Of a stretch of DNA of 64,000 bases, positions 11,577-23,468 are shown piece by piece (position 1 is the first letter of the stretch; each line of letters opens with the position of its first letter). The stretch comes from Andrena cerasifolii (Eukaryota; Arthropoda; Insecta; Hymenoptera; Andrenidae). The position numbers were made by a program, and so were the translations under genes. The DNA is taken from assembly GCF_050908995.1 (NCBI RefSeq), contig NC_135133.1:682001-746000 (forward strand). Direction: 5' to 3'. Below the pieces are notes generated by a model, which was given only the letters and a program-made list of their open reading frames with translations, was not told where the DNA came from and did not search any database.

Positions 11577-11925
11577 CAGTATTTCCTCGTTAGCGACTCG
11601 ATTTTGTGTACACGATACCGACTCTTCGCTATCCCCACCACTTTTGTCTCACTCTTGCCCGGCGAAAGCTGGAGCGAGATGGAACGAGAGCGAGCGAGAG
11701 GCACTGAAAGCGAGCGAGGACGGTACGAGACCGACGACGCGTTGATGTTTTGTCTCGCTCCGTCTTTCGGACGCCTGACATTCTGTCCTTTGCGTGCACG
11801 ACCATCGCGCACGCTCGCCGCGCACGCAGTGTTCCATCTCGCTCCCCCCTTCGGCCAGAAAGAAGCGAGAAACGAAAACTCGGAATTAGGGTCCCGACCA
11901 GCGAGCCGCTAACGAGGAAATACTG
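11577..11925. mobile_element. CAGTA-ended MITE, copy 1 (349 bp)
   Basis: Terminal inverted repeats CAGTATTTCCTCGTTAGC and GCTAACGAGGAAATACTG, flanked by TA on both sides. The interior is GC-rich and itself partly palindromic. The same family occurs at 17578-17955 and 63048-63881. TA duplication and CAGTA ends fit the Tc1/mariner-pogo superfamily. Non-coding. Confidence 0.93.
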
Positions 11926-11927
11926 TA

Positions 11928-12805
11928 TACGTATTGTTAGTACTGATCTCTAGTTTATATTAATAAATTTTTACAACCGTAGAATAACAATTCCGAAGAA
12001 AAGCATGTACAAAAGTATTGAAATATACTTTTTGTCCAAATTGATGATTTAAAAAAATGATTCCGTTATTAAATTTGTATTTAAACAATAGACAATTCTT
12101 GTTGATATAAAAGATAATTTGATGTATAGTTACATAAAAAAGAAAGCGTCATATGTTCCTAGAAGAATTATAGCATTTATAAATTTTATTACGATCGGCG
12201 TGTTACACTTCGGTGATGTATGAACTGCGCCTGAGTCAGTCACGCACACATAACCACCACTCCTGTAGGTGTTTCCCCCTCCATCAGCGGTAGCTAGAGT
12301 CCGCCGAACCCTGCTCTGACGCTAGACGCAGCTGTCGTGCCCTATTCCTTCATGACTTCTCGATAGGACCAGCTGTGGCAACAGCGTGGCAGAGACAGAG
12401 AGAACAGAAAATATGGCAACTATGCGTAAAAAATTAGTCTACGTAGAATACCGGAGATGTCACCTCGGTATAATTTCTTTTTATCGACCGCAGTAGTTTC
12501 ATTAGGGTGCGTCTGTTTGCAAGGGACGCTTCGATCGATTCGGACCATAACAAAAATGAGACGGCAGCTTTAATGCCATTACGTCTCTGTCACCAATGAG
12601 CACACTTCACTTCTAATGACTATATCTTTGATATTTTTGCGAATTTCAGTCCCTAATTTTCAGGAAACATTCATGAAATATCAAACAATGAAAATAAGGA
12701 AACAAAATTATCTTTTTGGCATATCTAGATACATGCACCGTCATAAATGTTTAAGCAAAAGTCCTCGAAAATAAAAATTACAATTTTTTTCTTCGCCTTC
12801 ATAAA
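11928..12805. other. stretch without a recognised gene
   Basis: AT-rich on the left and mixed composition at 12190-12560. I see no ORF with domain support, no RNA gene and no clear repeat partner in the window. Confidence 0.5.
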
Positions 12806-13609
12806 TGTTACGAGCCGGGGTTGCGGCAACGCGAAATGCCGGCAAAAGGGGTATTTCCCAAGGAATACGGTTTATAAGTTTGTTAGTTAGGTGCGCGGAC
12901 GAACCTGATGCGAAATCAGGGAGCCGCTCGGATTATCGGAAACGAGGACGAATCTGATGCGAAATCAGGGAGCCTCTAGGAATGGAGTCAAACACGGACG
13001 AACCTGATGCGAAATCAGGGAGTCGCGGGAAATGTTAGTGATGCCTCGTGTACGCGATTTACACGTGAAAACCATTCGTATATTCAATAATCAGTTATTG
13101 TACAAATGTAAGTGTTGCGGTTAATTAATTAAATAAAATGTGTAAGTTACCACTAGCTTGCACGGTGTCGACGTACTGGCGATGCGGGGCGTAAGAATGG
13201 CTATTTCAATATGCCAAATACAGTAAATCCTCGTTATAGCCCCTATTTTACCATGCGTAGTACGCCCGGTGACTATCTCCACCAGTCGACAGTGAGAGAA
13301 CCCGAGAACGAGCGTGAGGGAACGAATGAGTCGACGGCAACTTCGTGTCAACTGTTTAGATCCTTTTCGCTTGCTCCTGGGTTTTCTTACGCGTGGCATT
13401 GGCCGCACGGAATAGTGTCCGCAACGCGTCGTACGCCCGCCGCCAGCCCCGTTCGTCGGGTTTAATACGAATGTCTACTGTAGAATACTAACCGAACTCG
13501 CGGATTCTTTGGGGTTAACTGTGATTCTGACAGGGACTCGAGCCCGATCTTGCTAGGTTTAACCACCTCTGTACGAGCGTGATATGATGTGAATCTACGC
13601 GTGACGGTA
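12806..13609 (+). mobile_element. LTR of the hairpin-array family, copy 1 (3'-truncated)
   Basis: Starts TGTTACGAGCCGGGG like the complete solo LTR at 49724-50922 and follows it to about 13609, where the match ends abruptly and another repeat begins. It carries three hairpin units (12897-13025) instead of nine. A 260-bp MITE (13221-13480) is inserted within it. Non-coding. Confidence 0.88.
13221..13480. mobile_element. 260-bp MITE with CAGTA ends inside an LTR
   Basis: Left end CAGTAAATCCTCGTTATAG; right end, read inward, CAGTAGACATTCG; TA on both sides. The two other LTR copies read ..CCAA(A)TAGAAT.. with no insert (20752 and 50520), which confirms the boundaries and the TA target duplication. 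It is related to, but diverged from, the MITE at 11577. Confidence 0.88.
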
Positions 13610-14060
13610 TCTAGAGACGCGGCAGCGTCTCGACGCCAAGTACATGTTTCGACACCGTGCATATGTCGACTGTCGCTACCGCTATCATTTACTCGTAGCC
13701 CGGCTAATCCAACTTAACCTGAAACTTATTTCATTAATATCTCATCACGCCTGTAATATTTTCTAAATTTAAAGGCATTTTTCTTGTGTAAACCGCATAT
13801 AAGCTTTCGAATAAGACCAAATTCAATAAAATCGGTCCACGCATGACAGATATATCGTAATATTGTCTCATGGATCAGTCGGAAACGGTAAAACTTTTTT
13901 TCTGATTCTTCAAGCCAAATTTTCGTCAACATAATACGTATACGCGTTACACGCACACTTTCAGCCAAAAGAAATATTAACACATGTTTCGTTCGCCGAT
14001 TCGTCGACTCTCGGGACCATTCGGCAGGGATCGTCGTCAGTCATTGTACTGTGACGTCCC
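13610..14060 (-). repeat. dispersed repeat DR2, copy 1
   Basis: Reverse complement of segments at 42290-42700 and 44811-45285. Shared landmarks include TCTAGAGACGCGG, GCGTCTCGACGCCAAGTAC, the CATATAAGCTTTCGAATAAG block and, at the far end, a TCGTCGACTCTCGGGACCAT-like segment matched only near 44850. Non-coding. Confidence 0.75.
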
Positions 14061-15034
14061 ACTATTTTTCGCGCGGTCCTATTCCAAAAATCTATTATTA
14101 AACCTCAAAACCACTCCACCGAAGTCCCTGAAACTCAACTCTTACCCCATCTCCTCAATCGTCGATCACCTTAATGTTGTACCTTAGCGGTCCCCAATAC
14201 AAGATGATCGATACAAAACTCCACCTCGATGTTGTACCTTAGCGGTCCCCAACACGAGATAATCGTTACAAAACCCCTTCGCCTATTCGCCACATGAGGC
14301 ACGAATCCTTCCCTTTAAAACGAATTCAAACAAGTCCATCGTTACAAAAACCCTCTTAAATCGAGACCACGTCTCAATCCCCTCTTTACGACTCACAGAG
14401 TCCAAGCCAATCTAACCCCTTTCCTATAAAACACCCGAAATCCATACGACGAGTTGAGTATCTCTTTTCGCAGTCATAAAAACCCCAGACACCTAATTGC
14501 GACGTATATTTGGCGTACGTGACATAAATACGTCTATTAATAGACGTACCGTTTATAAAAACCCCGGAAGTCCTACTACGACTTATTTCTTAAATATGTC
14601 AAGGTCTTTACCGCGCGTACCCCCCGCAATACTCCTGTAAAATCTTATAAATACGAGGTCCTGAGAGGCCAGAGCGATCATTTTTCTGCTGCACGAAAGT
14701 CCGTGAGCAACTAACTTATATTACTAAAAGTTTATAATTGGAAGATTCCAAAGTGTTCAAATCAGTGCTCTACGGCAACTACCGTAAGCAATTATAATTA
14801 TTAATATTGTTATTCATCTCCATACCATTGACTATTATTATTTTTGTCTATCAAAGCTTATTGCGAACCTTCATTATTTTGTATTACTAACGTTTATTAC
14901 CTATATATTCTCATTAATGCTTTCTTTGTGTATACATATTTTTGCATTACTATTCTTATTGTATTCCACGTTATGTTGCATTCTAAAGCTTATTGCGATC
15001 ATTTATATTTCATATTAGCAACGCTTATTGCTTC
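14061..15034. other. unclassified stretch with a short tandem duplication
   Basis: A segment of about 58 bp centred on TGTTGTACCTTAGCGGTCCC is duplicated in tandem at about 14171-14285. CTTATAAATACGAGG at 14640-14655 looks like a TATA box, and a solo or partial LTR is possible, but no ends were found. No gene is supported. Confidence 0.4.
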
Positions 15035-15036
15035 TA

Positions 15037-16142
15037 CAGGGTGTCCCACTAAGGAGTGGACAGCGCGATATCTCTTAAAGTATTGTCGATAAAAATATAA
15101 AAAAAATAGGGAATTGCATGGTTCGAGGGGGCCCATTTATTAGCGCGAACGAATTTTGTTTTCGATTATTATTTTAAAAGATACGATGGTCAAGTTCGGT
15201 TTTTCAAATGGAACTATTTTTTTTGAAGACCTGAGTTGATAGTGCGTTCCAAGACAAATTCAATAAGCTTTAATGTATACACTTTATTTCCACTGGTTTT
15301 TAAGATATTGCGCTTGCAAATTTACTGATTTTCACTGCAAGAAACCCCTCTGGAATGGCAAAAACCGGGGGCGGTCTTACTGGCGCCACGGGTGGCACTG
15401 CCTGTTGAAATGGATACTTACCTGCCAAAGGTCTACGCCAGAAATGGCAGGCCCAAAGGCTGGACAATTCTTTTCCGTCAGAAATGCTACTTAGGTAGGT
15501 ACATCTGCGGTGTCGAGAAGCGCATCGTTACTTTTATTTCGCACTTGCTTCTACGCTCGGATGGCCGGTTCTTTTGGGAGGGATGCAAGTTGGATTGGTT
15601 CTGATACAATCTGCTCCCTATCTGCTCCCTAACCGGCCATCCGAGCGTAGAAGCAAGTGCGAAATAAAAGTAACGATACCTACCTAAGTAGCATTTCTGA
15701 CGGAAAAGAATTGTCCAGCCTTTGGGCCTGCCCTTTCTGGCGTAGACCTTTGGCAGGTAAGTATCCATTTCAACAGGCAGTGCCACCCGTGGCGCCAGTA
15801 AGACCGCCCCCGGTTTTTTGCCATTCCAGAGGGGTTTCTTGCAGTGAAAATCAGTAAATTTGCAAGCGCAATATCTTAAAAACCAGTGGAAATAAAGTGT
15901 ATACATTAAAGCTTATTGAATTTGTCTTGGAACGCACTATGAACTCAGGTCTTCAAAAAAAATAGGTCCATTTGAAAAACCGAACTTGACCATCGTATCT
16001 TTTAAAATAATAATCGAAAACAAAATTCGTTCGCGCTAATAAATGGCCCCCCTCGAACCATGCAATTCCCTATTTTTTTTATATTTTTATCGACAATACT
16101 TTAAGAGATATCGCGCTGTCCACTCCTTAGTGGGACACCCTG
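15037..16142. mobile_element. palindromic MITE with CAGGGTGTCCC ends (1.1 kb)
   Basis: Arms 15037-15570 and 15632-16142 are near-perfect reverse complements, with a spacer of about 60 bp and a small extra segment in the left arm. The ends are CAGGGTGTCCCACTAAGGAG and its complement, flanked by TA on each side. Tc1/mariner-type foldback, non-coding. Partial relatives of the arm occur at 34401-34980 and 48966-49140. The right end abuts the LINE remnant at 16145. Confidence 0.92.
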
Positions 16143-16144
16143 TA

Positions 16145-18226
16145 GATTTCGAAATATTGAATGACACCACAGGGTGCAATTTGGCTGATAAATTCAACTT
16201 ATATTATATAAAGAGTATTAAGGATATAATCAAATCTATAAAGGGAAATAATAGTACGAGTGTAAATAGGAGAATTATTTATGTCATTGACAAGAAGGGA
16301 GAGATGGAAAAATTCGAAATGGTTACGGGGGAACAATTGGGAGAAATTGTTAGGGAATTACCAAAAAAAAAGGGTACAGAAGAAGGAATAAGCAGTGATA
16401 TATAAAAAACGGTATTTTGTGTAATACGGGAAGAATTTGTTAGTATAATAAATGAATCATTGAGCGAAGGTCGTTTCTTAGAAGAATGGAAAACATCTAC
16501 GATAATTCCAATCCCTAAGATAGAGAAACCAAGAAGGGCAAGCGAATATAGGCCTATTAATATGCTACCAATATATGAGAAGGTACTTGAGACAGTAGTT
16601 AAAAAACAAATTGAAAGGTATTTGGAGATTAATAGTATTATAACCGAACATCAGTCAGAATTTAGGAAAAATTATTCATGTGAAACAGCAATGCAAACAG
16701 TCACAGATGAATGGAAATTGATAATTAGCGAAAGGAAAATGGTAGGAGTAGTATTTATGGATCTTAAGTGTGCATTCGAGACGATTGATAGGGATAGGTT
16801 ATTAGAGAAATTGTACCAGTATGGCGTTAAGGGTGCGGTTCTTGAGTGGTTTAGATCGTATCTAACAAACAGAACGCAGCAAGTAAAATATAAGGATGTA
16901 TGCTCTAAAACATTGTCTACAGAATATGGAGTGCCACAAGGATCGGTTCTAGGTCCGTTATTATTCATAATATACATAAATGATCTCGTCAAAGTGTGCC
17001 CAGAGGATTGTAATATAAAATTTTTTGCAGACGATACCTTAATATATGTAACAGGTGAGAGTGGTATGGAGGTTGAGAGGAAAATGAATCTAGCATTTAA
17101 TGTAGTGGAAGAATGGATGAATATTAACAGACTCAAGATGAACGCAGGGAAAACGAAATATATGATAGTTACAAGTATAAGAAAGGAGTTAGAAGGTAGT
17201 ATGGCTGTGAGATGCTTGGATAAAACTGAAATAGAACGGATGGAAATGATAAAGTATCTAGGCGTAATTATTGATGATAGACTACGATTTACAGGTCATT
17301 GCGATTATATGTTAAAGAAAATAAGTTTTCTGAATCGAGTGGGAAATTGTATTACATCATGTACTAGATGTACTATATACAAGACAATCATAGCACCTCA
17401 TTTTTGAGTATTGTGGGACGTTATTAATTAATATGGGGGAAACACAAATACGTAGGCTACAAAAAGCTCAGAACCGTGCCATGAGAGTCATATTGCAATG
17501 TGACAGACGAACCAAAGTCGAAGATATGCTGCAAGCGTTACAGTTTATGGGTGTAAGACAGAGGCTGTACCATAATACAGTATTGTCTCGTTAGCGACTC
17601 GCTGGTCGGGACCGGCGTTGAGTCGGTATCGTGAACAGAACCCTAATTCCGAGTGTTCGTTTCTCGCTTCTTTCTGGCCGGAGGGGGGAGCGAGATGGAA
17701 CACTGCGTGCGCGGCGAGCGTGCGCGATGGTCGCAAGCGCAAAGGACAGAATGTCAGGCGTCCGAAAGACGGAGCGAGACAAAACATCAACGCGTCGTCG
17801 GTCTCGTACCGTCCTCGCTCGCTTTCAGTGCATCTCGCTCGCTCTCGTTCCATCTCGTTTCAGCTTTCGCCGGGCAAGAGTGAGACAAAAGTGGTGGGGA
17901 TAGCGAAGAGTCGGTATCGTGTACACAAAATCGAGTCGCTAACGAGGAAATACTGTATGTGTACATTTGTTTTTAAGATTTTTACAAACATGTGTCCGGA
18001 GCATTTAAGAAATAGGCTAAGAATAGTAGGCGATGAAAGTGCAATGCAAACAAGGCAAGCTGGGAATATTGCAGTGGAATTTCGTAAAACGAGAAGTGCC
18101 CAAAAAAGTCTATTTTATGAAGGAGTATTAATGTATAATGCACTGCCAGACGAAGTAAAACGCTGTGGAAGTTTAGGCATATTTAAGAGACTGGTGAAGG
18201 AATTCGTTACAACAAATGTAAAGTAA
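16145..18226 (+). pseudogene. LINE reverse transcriptase remnant (Jockey/CR1-like ORF2)
   Basis: Encodes the reverse-transcriptase and C-terminal part of a LINE ORF2; the endonuclease is missing. Visible RT blocks are IIPIPKIEKPRRASEYRPIN, VVFMDLKCAFETIDR, YGVPQGSVLGPLLF, KFFADDTLIYV (catalytic FADD) and MIKYLGVIID. Damage: an in-frame TAA at 16403-16405, a 1-base frameshift in the T run at about 17402-17406, and a 378-bp MITE at 17578-17955. Removing the MITE plus one TA rejoins the frame exactly, between RQRLYHN and the C-terminal IFTNMCPEHLRNR region. The 3' end is near 18250, followed by CT-rich DNA. It is dead. Confidence 0.9.
17578..17955. mobile_element. CAGTA-ended MITE, copy 2 (378 bp)
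   Basis: Ends CAGTATTGTCTCGTTAGC and GCTAACGAGGAAATACTG with flanking TA. It is in the opposite orientation to copy 1 and lies inside the LINE ORF2 remnant. Deleting the element and one TA restores the LINE frame, which independently proves the ends. Confidence 0.95.
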
Positions 18227-18249
18227 TATAAATGTACTCGAAAATAGCT

Positions 18250-18400
18250 GAGAAAGCTAATAAGTAATCAATCCTCTCTCTCCCCCTCTCTCTCCCTATC
18301 TCTCTCTTTCCCTCTCTCTCCCTCTCACTCCCTCTCTCTCTGTCTCTAATCCCTGCTCCCCTCTTTCTCTTCTCCCCTTTCTCCCCCCTGTCTTCTGCTC
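18250..18400. repeat. pyrimidine-rich low-complexity tract
   Basis: CTCTCTCCC-type sequence between two LINE remnants. It probably represents the GA-rich 3' tail of the minus-strand LINE that follows. Confidence 0.75.
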
Positions 18401-20130
18401 TTGTTTTCTTCCAGTGCTCTTAACCAACCTTCTCCACCCCCATCTTCCCCCAACACCTCCCTTACCTTCTCCTGCCAACTACCTTTGTATCCCCTTTCCC
18501 TGCACCTTTCCCATACGTGCTCCCACGTTTCCTCCTCACTCTCACAAACTCTGCATACCCTTTTTTCTATCTTCTCACAGTATCTTGCATCTCTCACCCC
18601 GTTCCCCAATCTGAACCTTGCTACCCTATTCCATCTCTCCTCCCTCCAGCCCTTTTCCAGATATTCGGGGAACCCTTCCCCCCTCGTCCACTTGCACAAC
18701 TTGTTATACCTTGACCCCCTTATCTTTTCCCATGATTGCCTTTCGTATCTCTCTCTGTATCTTTTCTGTATCTCCCCATACCCCTCCCTTCCCCTTTCCC
18801 TTAATCTCTTTACCTCCACTATCTCCATTCCTACCTCCTTATACAATTCTTTTCTCTCTTCCTCCCATGCAGACACTCTTCCCTCTTTGCTCTCTCCCTT
18901 CTTTACTTCCTCCCAACACTTTCTCGCCCACCCACTCCCCCCTCTCTCCTCCACCCTTATCTCAAAATTCCAAGCCCTTCTTCCTGCCCCTATCCTTAAC
19001 TTCTGCTTATCCGTCTCTTTCCTCACCATGTACCCCGGTGTTACCCGCTCCACTCCCAACACTCACCTGATATATCTCTCCTGCATCATCTCCAACGCCT
19101 TCCTTTCCTGCCATCCCTAAATCTCCACTCCATAACTTGCGACGGTCCACACTAGTGTGTCGAATAAAAACATCCTCTTCCTTACGTCTCCCGCAAACTT
19201 TCTCTTCCCTATTCTCCATACTTGCCGCATTGCTACTGCTGCCTCTCTTACTCTAGCTGTCACCTGCCCTTCTTGCCCCCCATTCCTTCCTATCTCTTAT
19301 CCTAAATATGTAATTTTCTTCACTTCCTCTATTTTTCTTCCTTTCCACCTCCAACTCCATTTTTTCTTCCTCCCCCCGCCTTTCGCAAACCTCATTATTT
19401 TCGTCTTCTCCACATTCAACGTGAGCATCTTCCTATCCAAATATCTTTCTAGCTTACCTATCATTCCCCCCATCTCGCTTTCATCTTCTGCTACCAGCAC
19501 CACATCGTCCGCATAAGCTAACGACCTTATTTTCTCTCCTCCAATCCTTACCCTTCCCCAACCTCCTTTCTCCAACTCTTTCTCCAAGTCCGCCATTAGA
19601 ATGCTGAACAAGTGGGGGCTTAGAGGGCACCCCTGCCTTACCCTTCTCGCCGACCAAAAACTCTCCCCCACTTCGCCGCCTATTCTCACCCTGCTCTTAG
19701 TCTCCACGTACACTTCCTCAATCCTTTTCCTTAAATCCCCACTCACCCCCCTCTCTTCCATCGTCTTCCATAGCACCCCCCCTGTCTACCGAGTCGAAGG
19801 CCGCCTTCAAATCGATAAACAGCGCTATCATTTTCTCTCCTGATCTCTCGACTCTTCTTCCTATCATGTAGTTGAGCACATATATATTGTCTATCGTTCC
19901 CATCCCCCTCCTGAATCCTGTTTGATTCTCTGGCACCATTCTCCTCTCGTCCATCTCCCCCACCAGCCTCTCTGCCAGCACTGCCGCGTACACTTTATAC
20001 AGCGTTGGCATTACTGCGACTCCCCTGTATTCCTCCACCCTCTCCCCTTCTCCCTTTTTAACTATCGGGATCACTAACCCCTCTTTTCACTCCTCTGGCC
20101 ATCCTTCCCCTCTCCATACCTTATATATTA
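18346..20130 (-). pseudogene. LINE reverse transcriptase remnant, GA-rich family, copy 1
   Basis: Minus-strand ORF2 lacking the endonuclease. Blocks in order are VEEYRGVAVMPTLYKVYAAV, MALFIDLKAAFDSVDR-type, GCPLSPHLFSILMADLE, LAYADDVVLVAED (intact YADD) and LNVEKTKIMRF. A C-terminal zinc-finger-like CRVCESEEETWEHVWERC follows near 18500. Lesions include a TGA near 20085, a G-run frameshift near 19778 and frame changes between 19000 and 19300. The plus strand is correspondingly pyrimidine-rich, which produces spurious ORFs there. A longer, more damaged relative is at 50927-54580. Clade not assigned; proteins of this type are common in ant genomes. Confidence 0.88.
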
Positions 20131-20960
20131 TCTTCCATGCCCACACTCAGTGATGCCAGAACCGTGAGTTTTCGCCCACGGGGGCTACCTCCACTCTATG
20201 ACCAAGCGTACCCGCTCCTAGTGCCTGTACCGCACCACACAAGCATACCCGTCCCTCTATCCGTGCTACGAGCCGGGACTGCGGCAACGCGAGAGGCCGG
20301 CGAGAAGGGTATTTCCCAAGGAATACGGTTTATGAATTTGTTAGTTAGGTGCGTGGACGAACTCGATGCGAAATCGGGGAGCCACTGGGTTGGTAAAGAT
20401 TCCTTGTTTTGGATAAGGTTGCGAACGAACCTGATGCTAGATCAGGGGGTCGCGGGAAATGTTAGTAATGCCTCGTAACTCTTAATTTATGTTGGATACA
20501 ACTCGAGCGGTAAAGTTGTATCAGTGGGTGAGTGCTACTAATATTATAAGGATCGCTGAGTAAAAGATGGGTTTAAAGAATCTACTCGATTTAGACGTGA
20601 ACACCATTCATGTATTCAATAACTAATTATTGTACAAATGTAAGTGTCGCGATTAAATAGTATGGTAAAAGTGTGTAAGTTACTACTGATTTGCACGGTG
20701 TTGACGCACTGGCGATGCGGGGCGTACGAGTGGCTATTTCAAAGTGCCAAATAGAATAGAAAGCGAACTCGCGGATTCTATGAGGTTAACTATGATTCTG
20801 ACGAGACTTTAGCTCGATCATACTAAATTTAGCCAACTCTGTACGAGCGTGATACGACGTTACTCTACACGTGACTGTACTGCTTTGAACCAAAGAGGGT
20901 AGAAACCAAAGGGTTTATATAGTCCCAAAAATGAGTGGGGATGCGTTAGAAATTTCCATA

Positions 20961-23468
20961 GGGTCATTCTGGGGGAGACGCACCTAGCGGAGAGATGCAC
21001 CAGTTACTGTTCTGGCCACACTACATAAGTGGCAGCATTGTTTCAACGCTTAAGACGCGTGCTCTTGTCTACAAACATAACTCTATTAAACAAATCACAT
21101 CGATCGTGCGGTTTAAGATCATTAAAATTGAAAAAACTTTTCGTTGTGTTGGGTTTCAGGCGAAAAATTTGTGTGAACGATGAGTAAATTTTTTATTACC
21201 TAGATATCGTGTAGCTTTAACTATTATTATTGGTTTATATAGAGGCAGTAGTTTCTCCTCTCGCTATAACAACGCGTTTTAACCTTTTTTTCTGCGTAAT
21301 GGTTTTTTTATGCAGAGGTGCATCTATCCCTCAATGTAGGTATAGATGCACCTCAAAATTGAAGGAGAGATACACCATGAATTCATAGTACAATTAATCT
21401 GTTTCAAAACATGCCACGGGTATATGTCCGAAAAGCAAATGCTCCTGCCAGAGCAACATGGACGGAGGAACAATTAAAACAAGCAATACAAAAATTAAAA
21501 AGTAATGAGTTGGGTTTAAATGCTGTGTCTAAGCAATATGGCATATTAAAGAAGACACTATTAAGAAGATACAGATCAGCTGATCTAGTGAAACATGGCT
21601 TGGGACCACCACCGATGCTTGGATTTGAGCATCAACGAAGATTGGTGGCTCATATTAAGCGACTTGCAGTTGCTGGCTTTGCACCAGATCGTACCCTTGT
21701 AAGATCTATAGCGTTTTAGTTTGCTGAAAAATTAAATATCAAACATATATTTTCTCAAGAGAAAAAGATGGCAGGATACGATTGGCTGAAATCATTTCTA
21801 CAAAGAAATCCAGATCTCAGCATTCGTAAAGGTGAAGGGTTGTCTGTAGCAAAAGGGCAGGGGCTCAATAGACAGAGTGTGGCTGTATTTTATGAGGTTC
21901 TTCGCAATGAACTTATAAAACATAACCTTGAAAAAATGCCACAAAGCATTTATAACATGGATGAGAGTGGGATACAATTAATAAATAAACCAGGCAGTGT
22001 TATCTCAGGGAAAGGCAGTAAGGATGTTCATGTGGTAACGTCAAAAGAGAAGGGTGAATCAGTGACTGTTGTAGCATGCAACAATGCGGAGGGTCACTTT
22101 TTGCCCCCCGTACTCATCATAAAGGGGAAAAATAAAAAGACAGCGGTTGGAAACGATTTGCCTGCAGGTTCTAAAGTTTATATGAATCAAAAGTCTTCAT
22201 ATATGAATAGTGAGATATTTATGTTGTGGTTGAAGGAACATTTTGTGCCAAGGAAATCTCCTGGCAAGTGTATTCTACTCCTAGATGGGCATGCTTCACA
22301 TTGCAATGACCCAGATATGTTGGAGTTTGCCGATGCAAATGACATTATCATTGTATGTCTTCCAGGGCACACAACCAATGCTCTCCAACCTTTGGATAAA
22401 TCATTTTTCCATTCTTTTAAAAGCTATTATAATCAAGCAACTAAAGATTGGATGCTTTCTAATAAGGAAAGGAACATTTCAAGGAATGAAGTTGGAAAGC
22501 TGGTGTCTAAGGCATGGCAAAAGTCAGCTACGGTGCATAATGCTACTTCTGGCTTTAGAGCCTGTGGCATTTATCCCTTCGACACAGGTGCGATTCCAGA
22601 CCACTTTTTCAGTGTGTCTGATTCCACAGCACAACAAAGGTTGACTGAAATTACACAAACAACACTTGAAAGTACTACAACATCTGATAGTTCAATATCA
22701 GAAAATTCAACAACACCAGCGAGTCCAATAGCATCTACATCAGGCATACAGAATTCATTTATTTTTCCATCACCGTCAAAATCATTACAAGAAATTATGC
22801 CCATTCCTGTTGTTTCAACACCTAAAGGTGCTAAGAGAAATGTTGCTAAGGTATTGACTAGTGTAGAAAATATAAAGAAAAGACAATTATTAAAGGCAAT
22901 TAAACAAGAAAAAATAGAAAATGCACTTGAGAGAAACATAAAGAGACAGTCTAGATCGTTCAAGACAATTTCAAAAAAGGGTAATAAAGAAAAATAAAAA
23001 AATATAACAAAGAACAAGTCGATCAAGATTGATGAAGACTCGGATAACAATTGCTATGAATGTTTGGAGGATTATAAATCAACCACTTCTAGAGTGGATT
23101 GGATTCGTTGCCCGGAATGTACAAAATGGCTCCACGAAACATGTACCATGTATCCTTCTCTCTGTAACATGTGTGGAAGAGAAAAAAAAATAATGGAAGT
23201 AGGGAGAAGGGGATACAAATAAGTAGGTGCATCTCTCCCGAATCTGAAGTGCATCTCTCCCTCAGGTCTGGGGTTAGATGCACTTTTTCGAAGCTTTTTA
23301 GAAAGCATATTTTAATGTTATAATAAAGTTTTTATATATTTAATGTATTGTTTTGTGACAGAGATTGAAATGAACAATGAAATTATATTTACCAAAATTT
23401 TCAGTTATATTTATTTAAAAATTTATAAGGAATCGAAAAAAAGTGGTGTGTCTCTCCCAGAATGACCC
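20961..23468 (+). mobile_element. pogo-type DNA transposon, 2508 bp
   Basis: Terminal inverted repeats GGGTCATTCTGGGGGAGAC and, read inward from the right, GGGTCATTCTGGGAGAGAC; TA on both sides. The uninterrupted sister LTR reads TTCCATATAAGGAAATTC at 50735, showing the empty TA site. Subterminal regions hold repeated copies of GGTGCATCTCTCC-like motifs (near 20990, 21315, 21343, 21362, 23224, 23246 and 23271), probable transposase binding sites. One transposase gene lies inside. Confidence 0.96.
21411..23222 (+). pseudogene. pogo/jerky-type transposase with two in-frame stops
   Basis: One reading frame runs from the ATG at 21411 to the TAA at 23220-23222 (603 codons) without frameshifts, but contains TAG at 21717-21719 and TAA at 22995-22997. 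Domain order: a pipsqueak-type helix-turn-helix (WTEEQLKQAIQKL, residues about 15-60), a CENP-B-type DNA-binding region (MLGFEHQRRLVAHIKRL), a DDE_1 catalytic domain with Asp residues in YNMDESG, LLLDGHASH and ALQPLDKSF, and a Ser/Thr-rich linker. After the second stop comes a PHD-like Cys/His finger (CYECLEDY, CPECTKWLHETC, CNMC). Such transposases cut at TA. This copy is inactive as it stands, although both stops are single codons in an otherwise clean frame. Confidence 0.95.

Noticed and set aside
15273..15906. Matching ORFs on opposite strands within the 15-kb palindrome, also seen at 34753
   Set aside because: They are mirror images produced by the inverted repeat, with no conserved domain.
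22571..23050. 159-codon minus-strand ORF with hydrophobic segments
   Set aside because: Antisense to the pogo transposase.
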